A stretch of 64,000 nucleotides of DNA, taken from Ideonella sp. A 288 (lineage in GTDB: Bacteria > Pseudomonadota > Gammaproteobacteria > Burkholderiales > Burkholderiaceae_C). Shown here in pieces: positions 50,201 to 57,893 of this stretch. The translations under genes and the position numbers were made by a program. The number at the start of each line of letters is the position of its first letter. Positions within the stretch are counted from its first letter, which is position 1. Location of the stretch: the NCBI RefSeq assembly GCF_002198735.1, contig NZ_MWLO01000125.1, forward strand, positions 1 to 64,000, in the 5' to 3' direction. The notes below the pieces were generated by a model that made no database searches, was not told the origin of the DNA, and worked only from the letters and a program-made list of their open reading frames with translations.

Positions 50201-51295
50201 ATGACCTTGGCACGACCCTGGCTGGTGCTCGACGACATCCGCGTGGCCTATGGCCGCAAGTCGGTGGTGCAGGCCCTGTCGATCACGCTGCCCGCAGGCG
50301 GCATCGGCTGCCTGCTGGGGCCCTCGGGCTGCGGCAAGACCACCGTGCTGCGCGCCATTGCCGGTTTCGAGCCGGTGCTCGGCGGCACCATCACCCTGGA
50401 CGGCCGCGTGGTCAGCGCACCGGGGGTGCAGGTGGCCCCCGAGCAGCGCCGCATCGGCATGGTGTTCCAGGACCATGCGCTGTTCCCCCACCTCAGCGTG
50501 GCGGCCAACGTCGGCTTCGGGCTCAAGGGCCGCCCCGGCGCCGATGCGCGGGTGCAGGAGATGCTCGAGACGGTGGGGCTGGCCCACGCCGGGCAGCGCT
50601 TTCCGCACGAACTGTCGGGCGGGCAGCAGCAGCGCGTGGCGCTGGCCCGCGCGTTGGCGCCGGAGCCGGCCCTGCTGCTGCTCGACGAGCCCTTCGCCAA
50701 CCTGGACGTCGAACTGCGCGAGCGGCTCGGCGGTGAGCTTCGCACCCTGCTCAAGGCCGCCGGCACGACGGCCCTGATGGTGACGCACGACCAGCACGAG
50801 GCGTTTGCCATCGCCGATGAGATCGGCATCATGAGCGACGGCCGCATTCAGCAGTGGAGCAGCGCCTACACGCTGTACCACCAGCCGGCCAACCGTTTCG
50901 TCGCCGATTTCGTCGGCCAGGGCGCCTTCCTGCCCGGCGTGGTGGCGGGTGACGGCCGGGTGCGCATGGAACTGGGCATCGTGGTCAGCCCGGACCCGGT
51001 GCGCTGCACCGAACACGGCGATCTCTGCCCGCACGGCTGCCAGGTCGACGTGCTGCTGCGGCCGGACGACATCGTGCACGACGATGAAAGCCCGGTCACC
51101 GCCGAAGTGATCGCCAAGGCCTTCCGCGGCGCCGAGTTCCTTTACACGCTGCGCCTGGCCAGCGGCGCCACCGTGCTGTCGCTGGTGCCCTCGCACCACA
51201 ACCACGCGATCGGCGAGCGCATCGGCATCCGTCTGCAGCTCGACCACGTGGTGGCCTACAAGCGCGAAGGTGGCCCGGCGCTCGATTGCGGCTGA
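50201..51295 (+). CDS. fbpC: Fe(III) ABC transporter ATP-binding protein
   Basis: A 364-residue ATPase. Walker A GPSGCGKT is at 40-47, signature LSGGQQQRVALARAL near 142-156, Walker B LLLLDEPFANLD near 161-172, and the switch His in VTHDQHEA. A C-terminal TOBE-type regulatory domain starts near 250. This long form fits FbpC of iron uptake. The ATG at 50201 is chosen because it starts the first strand of the ABC fold; a -10-like TATCAT abuts it. Confidence 0.92.
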   Translation: MTLARPWLVLDDIRVAYGRKSVVQALSITLPAGGIGCLLGPSGCGKTTVLRAIAGFEPVLGGTITLDGRVVSAPGVQVAPEQRRIGMVFQDHALFPHLSVAANVGFGLKGRPGADARVQEMLETVGLAHAGQRFPHELSGGQQQRVALARALAPEPALLLLDEPFANLDVELRERLGGELRTLLKAAGTTALMVTHDQHEAFAIADEIGIMSDGRIQQWSSAYTLYHQPANRFVADFVGQGAFLPGVVAGDGRVRMELGIVVSPDPVRCTEHGDLCPHGCQVDVLLRPDDIVHDDESPVTAEVIAKAFRGAEFLYTLRLASGATVLSLVPSHHNHAIGERIGIRLQLDHVVAYKREGGPALDCG

Positions 51296-51355
51296 CCGCC
51301 CTCACGCTGCCGCGGCAGGCCGGTCGCCGAACGCGGCGCGGGGCGCCGCGACCGA

Positions 51356-54133
51356 TCAACCGCCAGCCGCCTTGAGCAGGTCGGCCACCTCGGCCTGGGC
51401 AGGGTACTTGGCACCGAGCTTGACGAGCTTTTCCAGCTCGACCTTGGCGCCCGACTTGTCGCCCGACTGCAACTGCATCTTGGCCAGGTTGAGTCGGAAA
51501 CTCGGCGAATCCGGCGCCAGTTCCACCACCTTCTTCTGCACCTCGATCGCCTTGGGCAGCTGCGACTCCGCCGCCAGCGCCAGGGCCAGCGTGTCCAGCA
51601 GCGGGGCCTGGTTCGGCGCCGCCTTGACGGCACGTTCGGCCAGTGCCACCGCGCCGGGGCGCTTCTGCTGGACCATCAGCCAGGCCACGTTGTTCAGCGC
51701 CAGCGCGTGTTCGGGCTGCACCTTGAGCACCTCGCTGTAGCGCCGCTCGGCCAGGGCCTTGTCGCCCTGATTCAGCGCCACATCGCCGAGATAGAACTGG
51801 AACAGGCTGTCCTTCGGGTGTCCGGCCAGCCAGGTCTCGGCGAACTTCGCGGCCTCGGCCTCGCGTTTGGCCTGCACCAGGGCATGGTGGAGACGCGTCG
51901 GCGCCTGCGCGGGCGCTGCCTTGGTGGTGGCCTTGCGAAACGCCGCCACGGCACCGTCGAAGTTCTTCTGGTCGAGTTCGATCTCGCCCTCGGCCAGGAA
52001 GCCGATGGGATCGTTCGGCTGGCGCGTCTGGATGTCGCGGGCCAGCGCCAGCGCGTCCTTCGGCCGTTTCTGCTTCATGGCCACGGAGATGGCCAGTCGC
52101 TGGGTGGCCAGTGACGAGGGCGCCAGTTCGAGTGCACGTCGCGCACTGCGCGAGGCGCCGTCCAGGTCATTGGCGACCAATTGGCCTTCTGCCAGGGCGA
52201 TGAAGGACGCTGCGATCTCGGGACGCAACTGGGTCAGCCGATTCAAGCTGGTCAGGGCCTGCTGCGTCTCACCGGCTGCCATCTGCACACGTGCCTGTCG
52301 TTCGACGATGTCGGCGTGGTCGGGCAGGGCCCCCAGCGCGGCCTGCGCAGCGGCCAGGGCCGACTTGTAGTCTCGGGCCCGGGCATGGTGGTCGATGAGC
52401 GCCAGCCGCGCGGTCAGGTTGGTCGGGTCGGCCGTGATCGCCTCGCCGATGCGCTTGGCGACCTGCTCGGGCGTTCCGCCACTGCGTTGCAACAGTTCGG
52501 CCAGCCCGAGCATGGCCGACGCGTTCTTCGGATCGGCCTTGAGCACGGCCTCGAATCGACCCTTGGCGTCGTCCGGCCGCTTGTCGGCCAGGTCGAGCGC
52601 CGCCAGTGCGGAAGCAGAGGCCAGGAACTTCGGATCGCGCGACAGCGCCAGCTCGAAACTCTTGCGGGCGGCCACGGTGTCTTTCTTGCGCAGTTCGACG
52701 AAGCCACGCAGGTTCGGCGGTACCGGACTGGTGGGTTGCTTCTTCTCGAGCGCGTCGATCGCCTTCAACGCCTTGTCGAATTCGTTCCGACGCAGGTGGG
52801 CCGTGATCAATGCCAGGTCGACGGACGTTCCCTTGTCGTCGGCGGCCAAGGACTCCAACTGCACGGCAGCAGCCTCGGAGTTGCCTCGCGACATCTGGCC
52901 CAACGCCTGCGCAGCCTGGATGCGCTTGTCGTCCGGCTTGAGCTTGGCAGCCTTGGCGAAATACTCGTCGGCGACCTTGGTGTCACCCTGCATCGCGGCG
53001 GCCTGCGCCATCAGCGACAGCGACTCTGAATCGGCCGTGCCCTTGTCGAGCATCGGCTTGAGCGTGGACAGCACCTTGGCAGGCTGGCGCTGCCGCAGGT
53101 ACACCTGGGCCAGCATCCGGCGCGCGCCGGCAAAGTCGGGTGACAAGCTCACCGCCTTCGTGAGCAAGGTCTCGGCCTGGGTGAAGGCATTGAGCTTGAA
53201 CTCGGTGGCGCCCGCCAGGTGCAGCACGCCCGGGTGATCGGGCAGCGCACGTTGCAAGGGCTGCAGAAGCTCGCGCGCCTTGGCGAACTCGTTCTTGCCG
53301 AAGGCAATCTGGGCCTCGAAGAACCGCGTCTGCGGATGGTTGGGCAGGAACTTCTTCAGGGCCTCGAGCTGCGCGCTGGCTCCGTCGATGTCGCGCCGCG
53401 CGAAAGCCAGCGAGATCAGCGCTGCATGGGCTTCGGGCAGGTCACTGCGCGCCTCGAGGGCCTTGCGATAGGCCACCGTGGCAGCATTCGTGTCGCCCTT
53501 GCCCTGGGCCAGCAGGTCGCCCTTGAATTGCCAGCCGAGGGCCGCTCCGGGTGACTTGGCCAGCATCGCGTCCAGCGTCGCCAGCGCGCCGTCGATGTTG
53601 CCATCCATCGTCTTGAGGCGGGCGTCGGCGATGTGGACCTCGGGCAAATCGGGCTTCAGGCTGATGGCCCGGTCCACCGCCTGCCGCGCCAGGTCTTTCT
53701 GGCCCAGGGCGGCATAGCTCATGCCCAGGGCCAACTTCAGGTCGACCGCCCCCTGGTAGTCGGCCACCTCGAAGCTGGCGTACCGATCCACCAGCTTGCG
53801 GTACTGGCGTTGCCCGTACAAGGCCTTGGCCAGCAAGGGCGCGACGGCCTCTTCGGAGTATTTGTTCTCGAGCGCACGCCCGAACTCGGCCTCGGCACCC
53901 GCCACATCGCCGGACTCGAGCAACGCCTTGCCCAGCAGGAAGCGACCTTCGCCCGAACCGGGCGTCTTCTGCAGCATCGACTTCAACTCGATCGTGGCCG
54001 ACTTGTAGTCGCGCTTGTCGATGAAGGTTTTCGCCGCGGCCAGGAGATCGGCCTCGCTCTTGCCGCCACAGGCCGACAGCAGCAGCCCCAGGGCCAACAC
54101 CAAGCCACTCCACCCGATGCGCATCTCGTTCAT
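51356..54133 (-). CDS. prsT: PEP-CTERM/XrtA system TPR-repeat lipoprotein PrsT
   Basis: A 925-residue TPR protein. The lipobox LLLSAC puts the lipidated Cys at 22; tandem TPR repeats fill about 25-915 with the A-x-x-L-x-x-A-L pattern. The N-terminus (ADLLAAAKTFIDKRDYKSATIELKSMLQ, GRFLLGKALLESGDVAGAEAEF) is that of the PrsT family, which works with exosortase XrtA and PEP-CTERM exopolysaccharide clusters. No exosortase, PrsK/PrsR or eps gene is in the window. A general TPR lipoprotein is the alternative. Confidence 0.8.
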   Translation of the reverse strand: MNEMRIGWSGLVLALGLLLSACGGKSEADLLAAAKTFIDKRDYKSATIELKSMLQKTPGSGEGRFLLGKALLESGDVAGAEAEFGRALENKYSEEAVAPLLAKALYGQRQYRKLVDRYASFEVADYQGAVDLKLALGMSYAALGQKDLARQAVDRAISLKPDLPEVHIADARLKTMDGNIDGALATLDAMLAKSPGAALGWQFKGDLLAQGKGDTNAATVAYRKALEARSDLPEAHAALISLAFARRDIDGASAQLEALKKFLPNHPQTRFFEAQIAFGKNEFAKARELLQPLQRALPDHPGVLHLAGATEFKLNAFTQAETLLTKAVSLSPDFAGARRMLAQVYLRQRQPAKVLSTLKPMLDKGTADSESLSLMAQAAAMQGDTKVADEYFAKAAKLKPDDKRIQAAQALGQMSRGNSEAAAVQLESLAADDKGTSVDLALITAHLRRNEFDKALKAIDALEKKQPTSPVPPNLRGFVELRKKDTVAARKSFELALSRDPKFLASASALAALDLADKRPDDAKGRFEAVLKADPKNASAMLGLAELLQRSGGTPEQVAKRIGEAITADPTNLTARLALIDHHARARDYKSALAAAQAALGALPDHADIVERQARVQMAAGETQQALTSLNRLTQLRPEIAASFIALAEGQLVANDLDGASRSARRALELAPSSLATQRLAISVAMKQKRPKDALALARDIQTRQPNDPIGFLAEGEIELDQKNFDGAVAAFRKATTKAAPAQAPTRLHHALVQAKREAEAAKFAETWLAGHPKDSLFQFYLGDVALNQGDKALAERRYSEVLKVQPEHALALNNVAWLMVQQKRPGAVALAERAVKAAPNQAPLLDTLALALAAESQLPKAIEVQKKVVELAPDSPSFRLNLAKMQLQSGDKSGAKVELEKLVKLGAKYPAQAEVADLLKAAGG

Positions 54134-54256
54134 CGAACCACCCCTGAAGGCTGAAATCTGCCAAACCTTGAAGTATGACCATCAGCCCAGCGTGCCAGCG
54201 CCCCCGGACTCGCGGCTGTCGAGCATTCGGCCACGAAGCGTGGCGGGCAGCTTGAC

Positions 54257-55276
54257 TCAGCGCAATCGCACGACGGACCCGGCCGCCTTCATCATGCCCT
54301 CACCCACCGACGCGCCGAAGCGCCGCGCGAGCTTCTCGGCGACATTCTCCTTGGGGGTGTAGTCGATCACCTCCTCGGCCTGGATGACATCGCGGGCCAC
54401 CGTGTCGAGCGTGCCGAGGTGATCGGCCAGGCCCAGGCGCACGGCTTCCTCGCCGTTCCAGAACAGCCCGGAGAACGTCTCGCGGGTTTCCTTCAGGCGG
54501 TCGCCTCGTCCGGCCTTGACGACCTGGATGAACTGGCGGTGGATCTGGTCGATCATGGCCTGGGCATAGGCCTTGTGGCGCTCGTTCTGCGGCGAGAACG
54601 GATCGAGCATGCCCTTGTTCTCGCCGGCCGTCAGCAGGCGCCGCTCGACGCCGAGCTTGTCCATGGTGCCGGCAAAGCCGAATCCGTCCATCAGCACGCC
54701 GATCGACCCGACCAGACTGGCCTTGTCGACGTAGATCTCGTCGGCCGACACCGCGATGTAATAGGCTGCCGACGCGCACATCTCGTCGACGACCGCATAC
54801 ACCTTCTTCTTGTGCAGCGCCTTGAGGCGGCGGATCTCGTCGTTGACGATTCCCGCCTGCACCGGGCTGCCGCCAGGGCTGTTGATGCGGATCACCACGC
54901 CCTTGGCACCGACGTCCTCGAAGGCATTCTTCAGCCCGGCGATCAGTTGCTCCGCGCTGGCCTCGGTGTCGGCGGCGATCTCGCCCTTGACCTCCACCAG
55001 GGCCGTGTGCGGGCCCTGGGGTGCCGACGTATGCCCCCGCTGGGAAAACAGCACCCACACGATCATGGCGACAAGACCCAGCCAGGCCAGGCGAAAGAAG
55101 ACGCGCCAGCGGCGATCGCTGCGGCGGTCCTGCAGCAACTCGTGCGCCAGTCGTTCGAGGGTCTGCTCGACGGCAGGCCGGGACGCTGACGGGAGTGCGT
55201 CGACCCGTCGCTCTGGCATCGGCGCCGACTCGGGTGTCGCGGCGTGGGGGTTCGGGGTGTCGTCGGGCGGTGTCAT
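54257..55276 (-). CDS. sppA: S49 family signal peptide peptidase, SppA-like
   Basis: A 339-residue membrane-anchored protease. A transmembrane helix is at about 62-80, after a Pro/Ala-rich cytosolic start. The peptidase core shows VVIRINSPGGSPVQAG near 126-141 and the serine of MCASAAYYIAVSADEIYVD near 167-185; GSIGVLMDGFG and MDKLGVERRLL carry the expected catalytic-lysine region. It is the short, single-domain type. The ATG overlaps the Rieske gene's stop by 4 bases. Confidence 0.9.
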   Translation of the reverse strand: MTPPDDTPNPHAATPESAPMPERRVDALPSASRPAVEQTLERLAHELLQDRRSDRRWRVFFRLAWLGLVAMIVWVLFSQRGHTSAPQGPHTALVEVKGEIAADTEASAEQLIAGLKNAFEDVGAKGVVIRINSPGGSPVQAGIVNDEIRRLKALHKKKVYAVVDEMCASAAYYIAVSADEIYVDKASLVGSIGVLMDGFGFAGTMDKLGVERRLLTAGENKGMLDPFSPQNERHKAYAQAMIDQIHRQFIQVVKAGRGDRLKETRETFSGLFWNGEEAVRLGLADHLGTLDTVARDVIQAEEVIDYTPKENVAEKLARRFGASVGEGMMKAAGSVVRLR

Positions 55277-55689
55277 GACTGGCCTTCAGGGTGCGGCGGC
55301 TCGTCGAAGGCGACGGGGCGGATGTCGGGGGAAGGATACCAATACACCTGCCCCCCCGACTCGGCGGCCCGAATGGCCATCAGCTTCGACCGGCCGCACG
55401 GACCACCCACGCAGCGGCCATCGGCGGGCTCGTAGGTGGCACCATGGATCGAGCAGACGATCCAGCGCTTGTCCAGGTCCAGGAACTGGCCCGGCTGCCA
55501 GTCCATCTCGACAGGCACATGCGAACAACGGTTGACATAGGCCACCACGCGGCCATCGAAGCGCATCGCGAAGGCCCGCGCCGGCCGACCCCAGAGCAGC
55601 ACGTCGAAGACGTGGGCCAGGCCGCGCTCGGCCAGCGCCTCGGCAGCGCACAAGGCCTGCGGCTCAGGCGTTGGCGACGAGCCACTCAT
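55273..55689 (-). CDS. Small Rieske [2Fe-2S] protein
   Basis: A 138-residue Rieske domain with no signal peptide. The cluster ligands are Cys55 and His57 (NRCSHVPVEMD) and Cys79 and His82 (VCSIHGATYEP), spaced as in ferredoxin-type Rieske proteins. An extra Cys pair (GRCVGGPCGR) follows. It might be a soluble ferredoxin or an assay-less fragment of a larger oxygenase; the compact size argues for a stand-alone carrier. It overlaps sppA by 4 bases and the HAD gene by 26 bases. Confidence 0.85.
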   Translation of the reverse strand: MSGSSPTPEPQALCAAEALAERGLAHVFDVLLWGRPARAFAMRFDGRVVAYVNRCSHVPVEMDWQPGQFLDLDKRWIVCSIHGATYEPADGRCVGGPCGRSKLMAIRAAESGGQVYWYPSPDIRPVAFDEPPHPEGQS

Positions 55690-56326
55690 GCAGTTGCGCG
55701 GTACTGTGGGCCACGACCAATGGATCGAAGGCTTCGAAAGCCTCGGGCTCATGGGCGCCGAAGCTCACGCCGATGCGGGCCGCGCCGGCATTGACGGCCA
55801 ACTGCAGGTCGTGCGTGGTGTCGCCGATCATCAGCGTGCGGGCCGGGTCCACGCCGAACTCGCGCATCAGTTGCTGCAACATCAGCGGCGCGGGCTTGCT
55901 GGCGGTCTCGTCGGCGGTGCGGGTGGCGTCGAACAGGCCCCGCAACTGCACCGTGTCGAGCGCCTCGTCCAGGCCACGCCGGCTCTTGCCGGTGGCCACG
56001 CCCAACCAGTGGTTGCGGGCCTTCAGCGCATGCAGCATCTCCAGCGTGCCCGGGAAGAGCACCAGTTCGTGCTGCCGCGCGAAGTAGTGATGGCGGTAGC
56101 GCAGGCCCAGTTCCGGGTAGCGCGACTCGGGCAGGCCGGGCACCGCGTGCTGCAGCGCATCGTGCAGGCCCAGGCCGATGACATAGGCCGCCTGGCTGTC
56201 GCTGGGCACTGCCACGCCGAGGTCGACGCAGGCGGCCTGGATGCAGCGCACGATCAGCGCGGTGGAGTCGAACAGCGTCCCGTCCCAGTCGAAGACGATC
56301 AGGTCGAAGCGGCGGGGTGCGGACAT
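55664..56326 (-). CDS. HAD-IA phosphatase, phosphoglycolate phosphatase-like
   Basis: A 220-residue HAD hydrolase. Motif I FDWDGTLFD has Asp13 and Asp15, with Trp instead of the usual Leu between them; motif II is GVATGKS near 107-113; motif III includes KPAP; motif IV is MIGDTTHD near 164-171. It has the helical cap of the Gph/PpaX group, though the substrate is not certain. It lies 4 bases after rluC, a pairing common in Burkholderiales and other betaproteobacteria, and overlaps the Rieske gene. Confidence 0.88.
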   Translation of the reverse strand: MSAPRRFDLIVFDWDGTLFDSTALIVRCIQAACVDLGVAVPSDSQAAYVIGLGLHDALQHAVPGLPESRYPELGLRYRHHYFARQHELVLFPGTLEMLHALKARNHWLGVATGKSRRGLDEALDTVQLRGLFDATRTADETASKPAPLMLQQLMREFGVDPARTLMIGDTTHDLQLAVNAGAARIGVSFGAHEPEAFEAFDPLVVAHSTAQLHEWLVANA

Positions 56327-56330
56327 GGTG

Positions 56331-57344
56331 TCAGTGCGGGGTGCCGAGGCGGGCCAGGAGTGTCGCGCATTCGGCCGGCAGGGGCGACTGCAGGTCGATG
56401 CGGGCCCCGGTGGCGGGATGGTCGAAGGCCAGCCGGCGGGCGTGCAGGAACATGCGCTCGAAGCGCACACCGGCCAGGCCTTCGCCGCGCGAAAGCTGGC
56501 GGTTGAGGGCGAAATCACCGTACTTCGGGTCGCCGACGACCGGGTGCCCAGCGTTGGCCAGGTGCACACGAATCTGGTGGGTGCGCCCGGTCTTGATGGT
56601 CACATCGAGCAGGCTGTAGTCGGCGAAGGCCTGCACCACCTTCACCAGGCTGATCGAGCGGCGGCCGTCAGCATGGTCGTTCGGCACGGCGCGCACATGG
56701 CGCTCGCCGGCGGCGTCCAGCGTCTTGTGCAGCGCCACGTCGACCACCTTCAGCCGCGCCGGCCAGGTGCCGGGCACCAGCGCGGCATAGGTCTTATCGG
56801 TCTCGCGCTCTCTGAACTGTGCCTGCAGCCCGGTCAGCGCACTGCGCTTCTTCGCCAGCAGCAGGATGCCGGAGGTTTCCTTGTCGAGCCGGTGCACGAG
56901 TTCGAGGAAGCGCGCCTGCGGCCGGGCCTGGCGCAGTTGCTCGATCACGCCGAAGGCCACGCCGCTGCCGCCGTGCACTGCGACACCCGCAGGCTTGTCG
57001 ATGGCCAGCAGGTGCTCGTCCTCGAACAGCACCGGGAACTCCCGCGCCGGCGCCGACACCGCCCCGGCGGGCCGCTCGGCCACGCGCACCGGCGGCACGC
57101 GGACCTCGTCGCCCAGGGCCAGCCGGGTGTCCGCAGACGCCCTGCCCTTGTTCACCCGCACCTCGCCGGAACGGATGACGCGGTAGACGTGGGTCTTGGG
57201 CACCCCCTTGAGCAGGCGCATGAGGAAGTTGTCGAGCCGCTGGCCTTCACCGGCCTCGTCGACGACCAGCCGACGCACCTCGGGCGGGGCGGCATCTTGC
57301 GGCGCGGCGTGCGTTGGAATGCTGCTTATAATGCGCCGGACCAC
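56331..57344 (-). CDS. rluC: 23S rRNA pseudouridine synthase RluC
   Basis: A 337-residue enzyme making pseudouridine at 955, 2504 and 2580 of 23S rRNA. An S4 domain at about 36-95 (RLDNFLMRLLKGVPKTHVYR) precedes the catalytic domain with Asp154 in HRLDKETSG. The start is a GTG at 57344; the frame has no suitable ATG before the S4 domain. It is divergent from rne, as in E. coli, and the rne -10 lies inside its first codons. Confidence 0.92.
   Translation of the reverse strand: MVRRIISSIPTHAAPQDAAPPEVRRLVVDEAGEGQRLDNFLMRLLKGVPKTHVYRVIRSGEVRVNKGRASADTRLALGDEVRVPPVRVAERPAGAVSAPAREFPVLFEDEHLLAIDKPAGVAVHGGSGVAFGVIEQLRQARPQARFLELVHRLDKETSGILLLAKKRSALTGLQAQFRERETDKTYAALVPGTWPARLKVVDVALHKTLDAAGERHVRAVPNDHADGRRSISLVKVVQAFADYSLLDVTIKTGRTHQIRVHLANAGHPVVGDPKYGDFALNRQLSRGEGLAGVRFERMFLHARRLAFDHPATGARIDLQSPLPAECATLLARLGTPH
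57327..57332 (+). promoter_or_regulatory. -10 element (TATAAT) of rne
   Basis: A perfect TATAAT on the plus strand lies inside the first codons of the divergent rluC gene. The -35 position (CGGCGT or nearby) is weak. Transcription from here gives a leader of about 555 bases for rne. Confidence 0.5.
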
Positions 57345-57893
57345 AATTGAGCCCTAAGTGCTTGATTTTTCAGAGTTTACCCGGGCGTGCCGGGCTCTAT
57401 TGTGGCGGCGCGCCCTTGTTGGCGCACCAAAGCGTTGATGCAACGCCTGATTCCGGCGCAGCAGGTTGCAGTCCCCGAAGCGATGCAGCGGCCCGCAGGC
57501 CAGGCGGAAGAGACACGTTGACACAGCCGTCCCACTTCGGGAAAGAAACCAGCTCATGGGAGGCAGACCGGTCCACAGGCCGTGCTGCCCCCCGCGTCGA
57601 AGCACACCGCCCGGTCCGCATGCTGTCCCACCCCTGCCTCCGAACGCTCGCCCGTGATGGCGAGTTGCGCCTGTCGTGCGCCGGACAGGGGTGCGCAGCA
57701 GCGCCGACCCGAACTGCCTCGTCGCACGCGGCCCCGCTGCACCCATGATCGTTGTTCGATCACTGCAGCCCAGGGCAATTCCTTCTCCGGCCGTCCCTCG
57801 TTTCTCGTGCATCGGTTGAGTCGCCTGCTCACCTGAGCCGGCGACCTGTTGGGGCAGCCCCGCACCTGCGGGGCTGCGTGACTGGGAGTGCAC
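57339..57893 (+). other. Long untranslated leader of rne
   Basis: About 550 bases between the rluC start and the rne ATG hold no gene I can support; the frames present are short and shadow-like. In E. coli rne has a 361-base leader by which RNase E controls its own mRNA, so a similar role is likely. The clearest structure is a strong hairpin next to the ribosome binding site (57854-57877). Confidence 0.6.
57854..57877 (+). promoter_or_regulatory. Hairpin immediately before the rne ribosome binding site
   Basis: GCAGCCCCGC-ACCT-GCGGGGCTGC is a perfect 10-bp stem with a tetraloop, ending 6 bases before GGGAG (57884-57888) and 16 bases before the ATG. It could present or hide the start region and be bound by RNase E itself. 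Confidence 0.5.
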
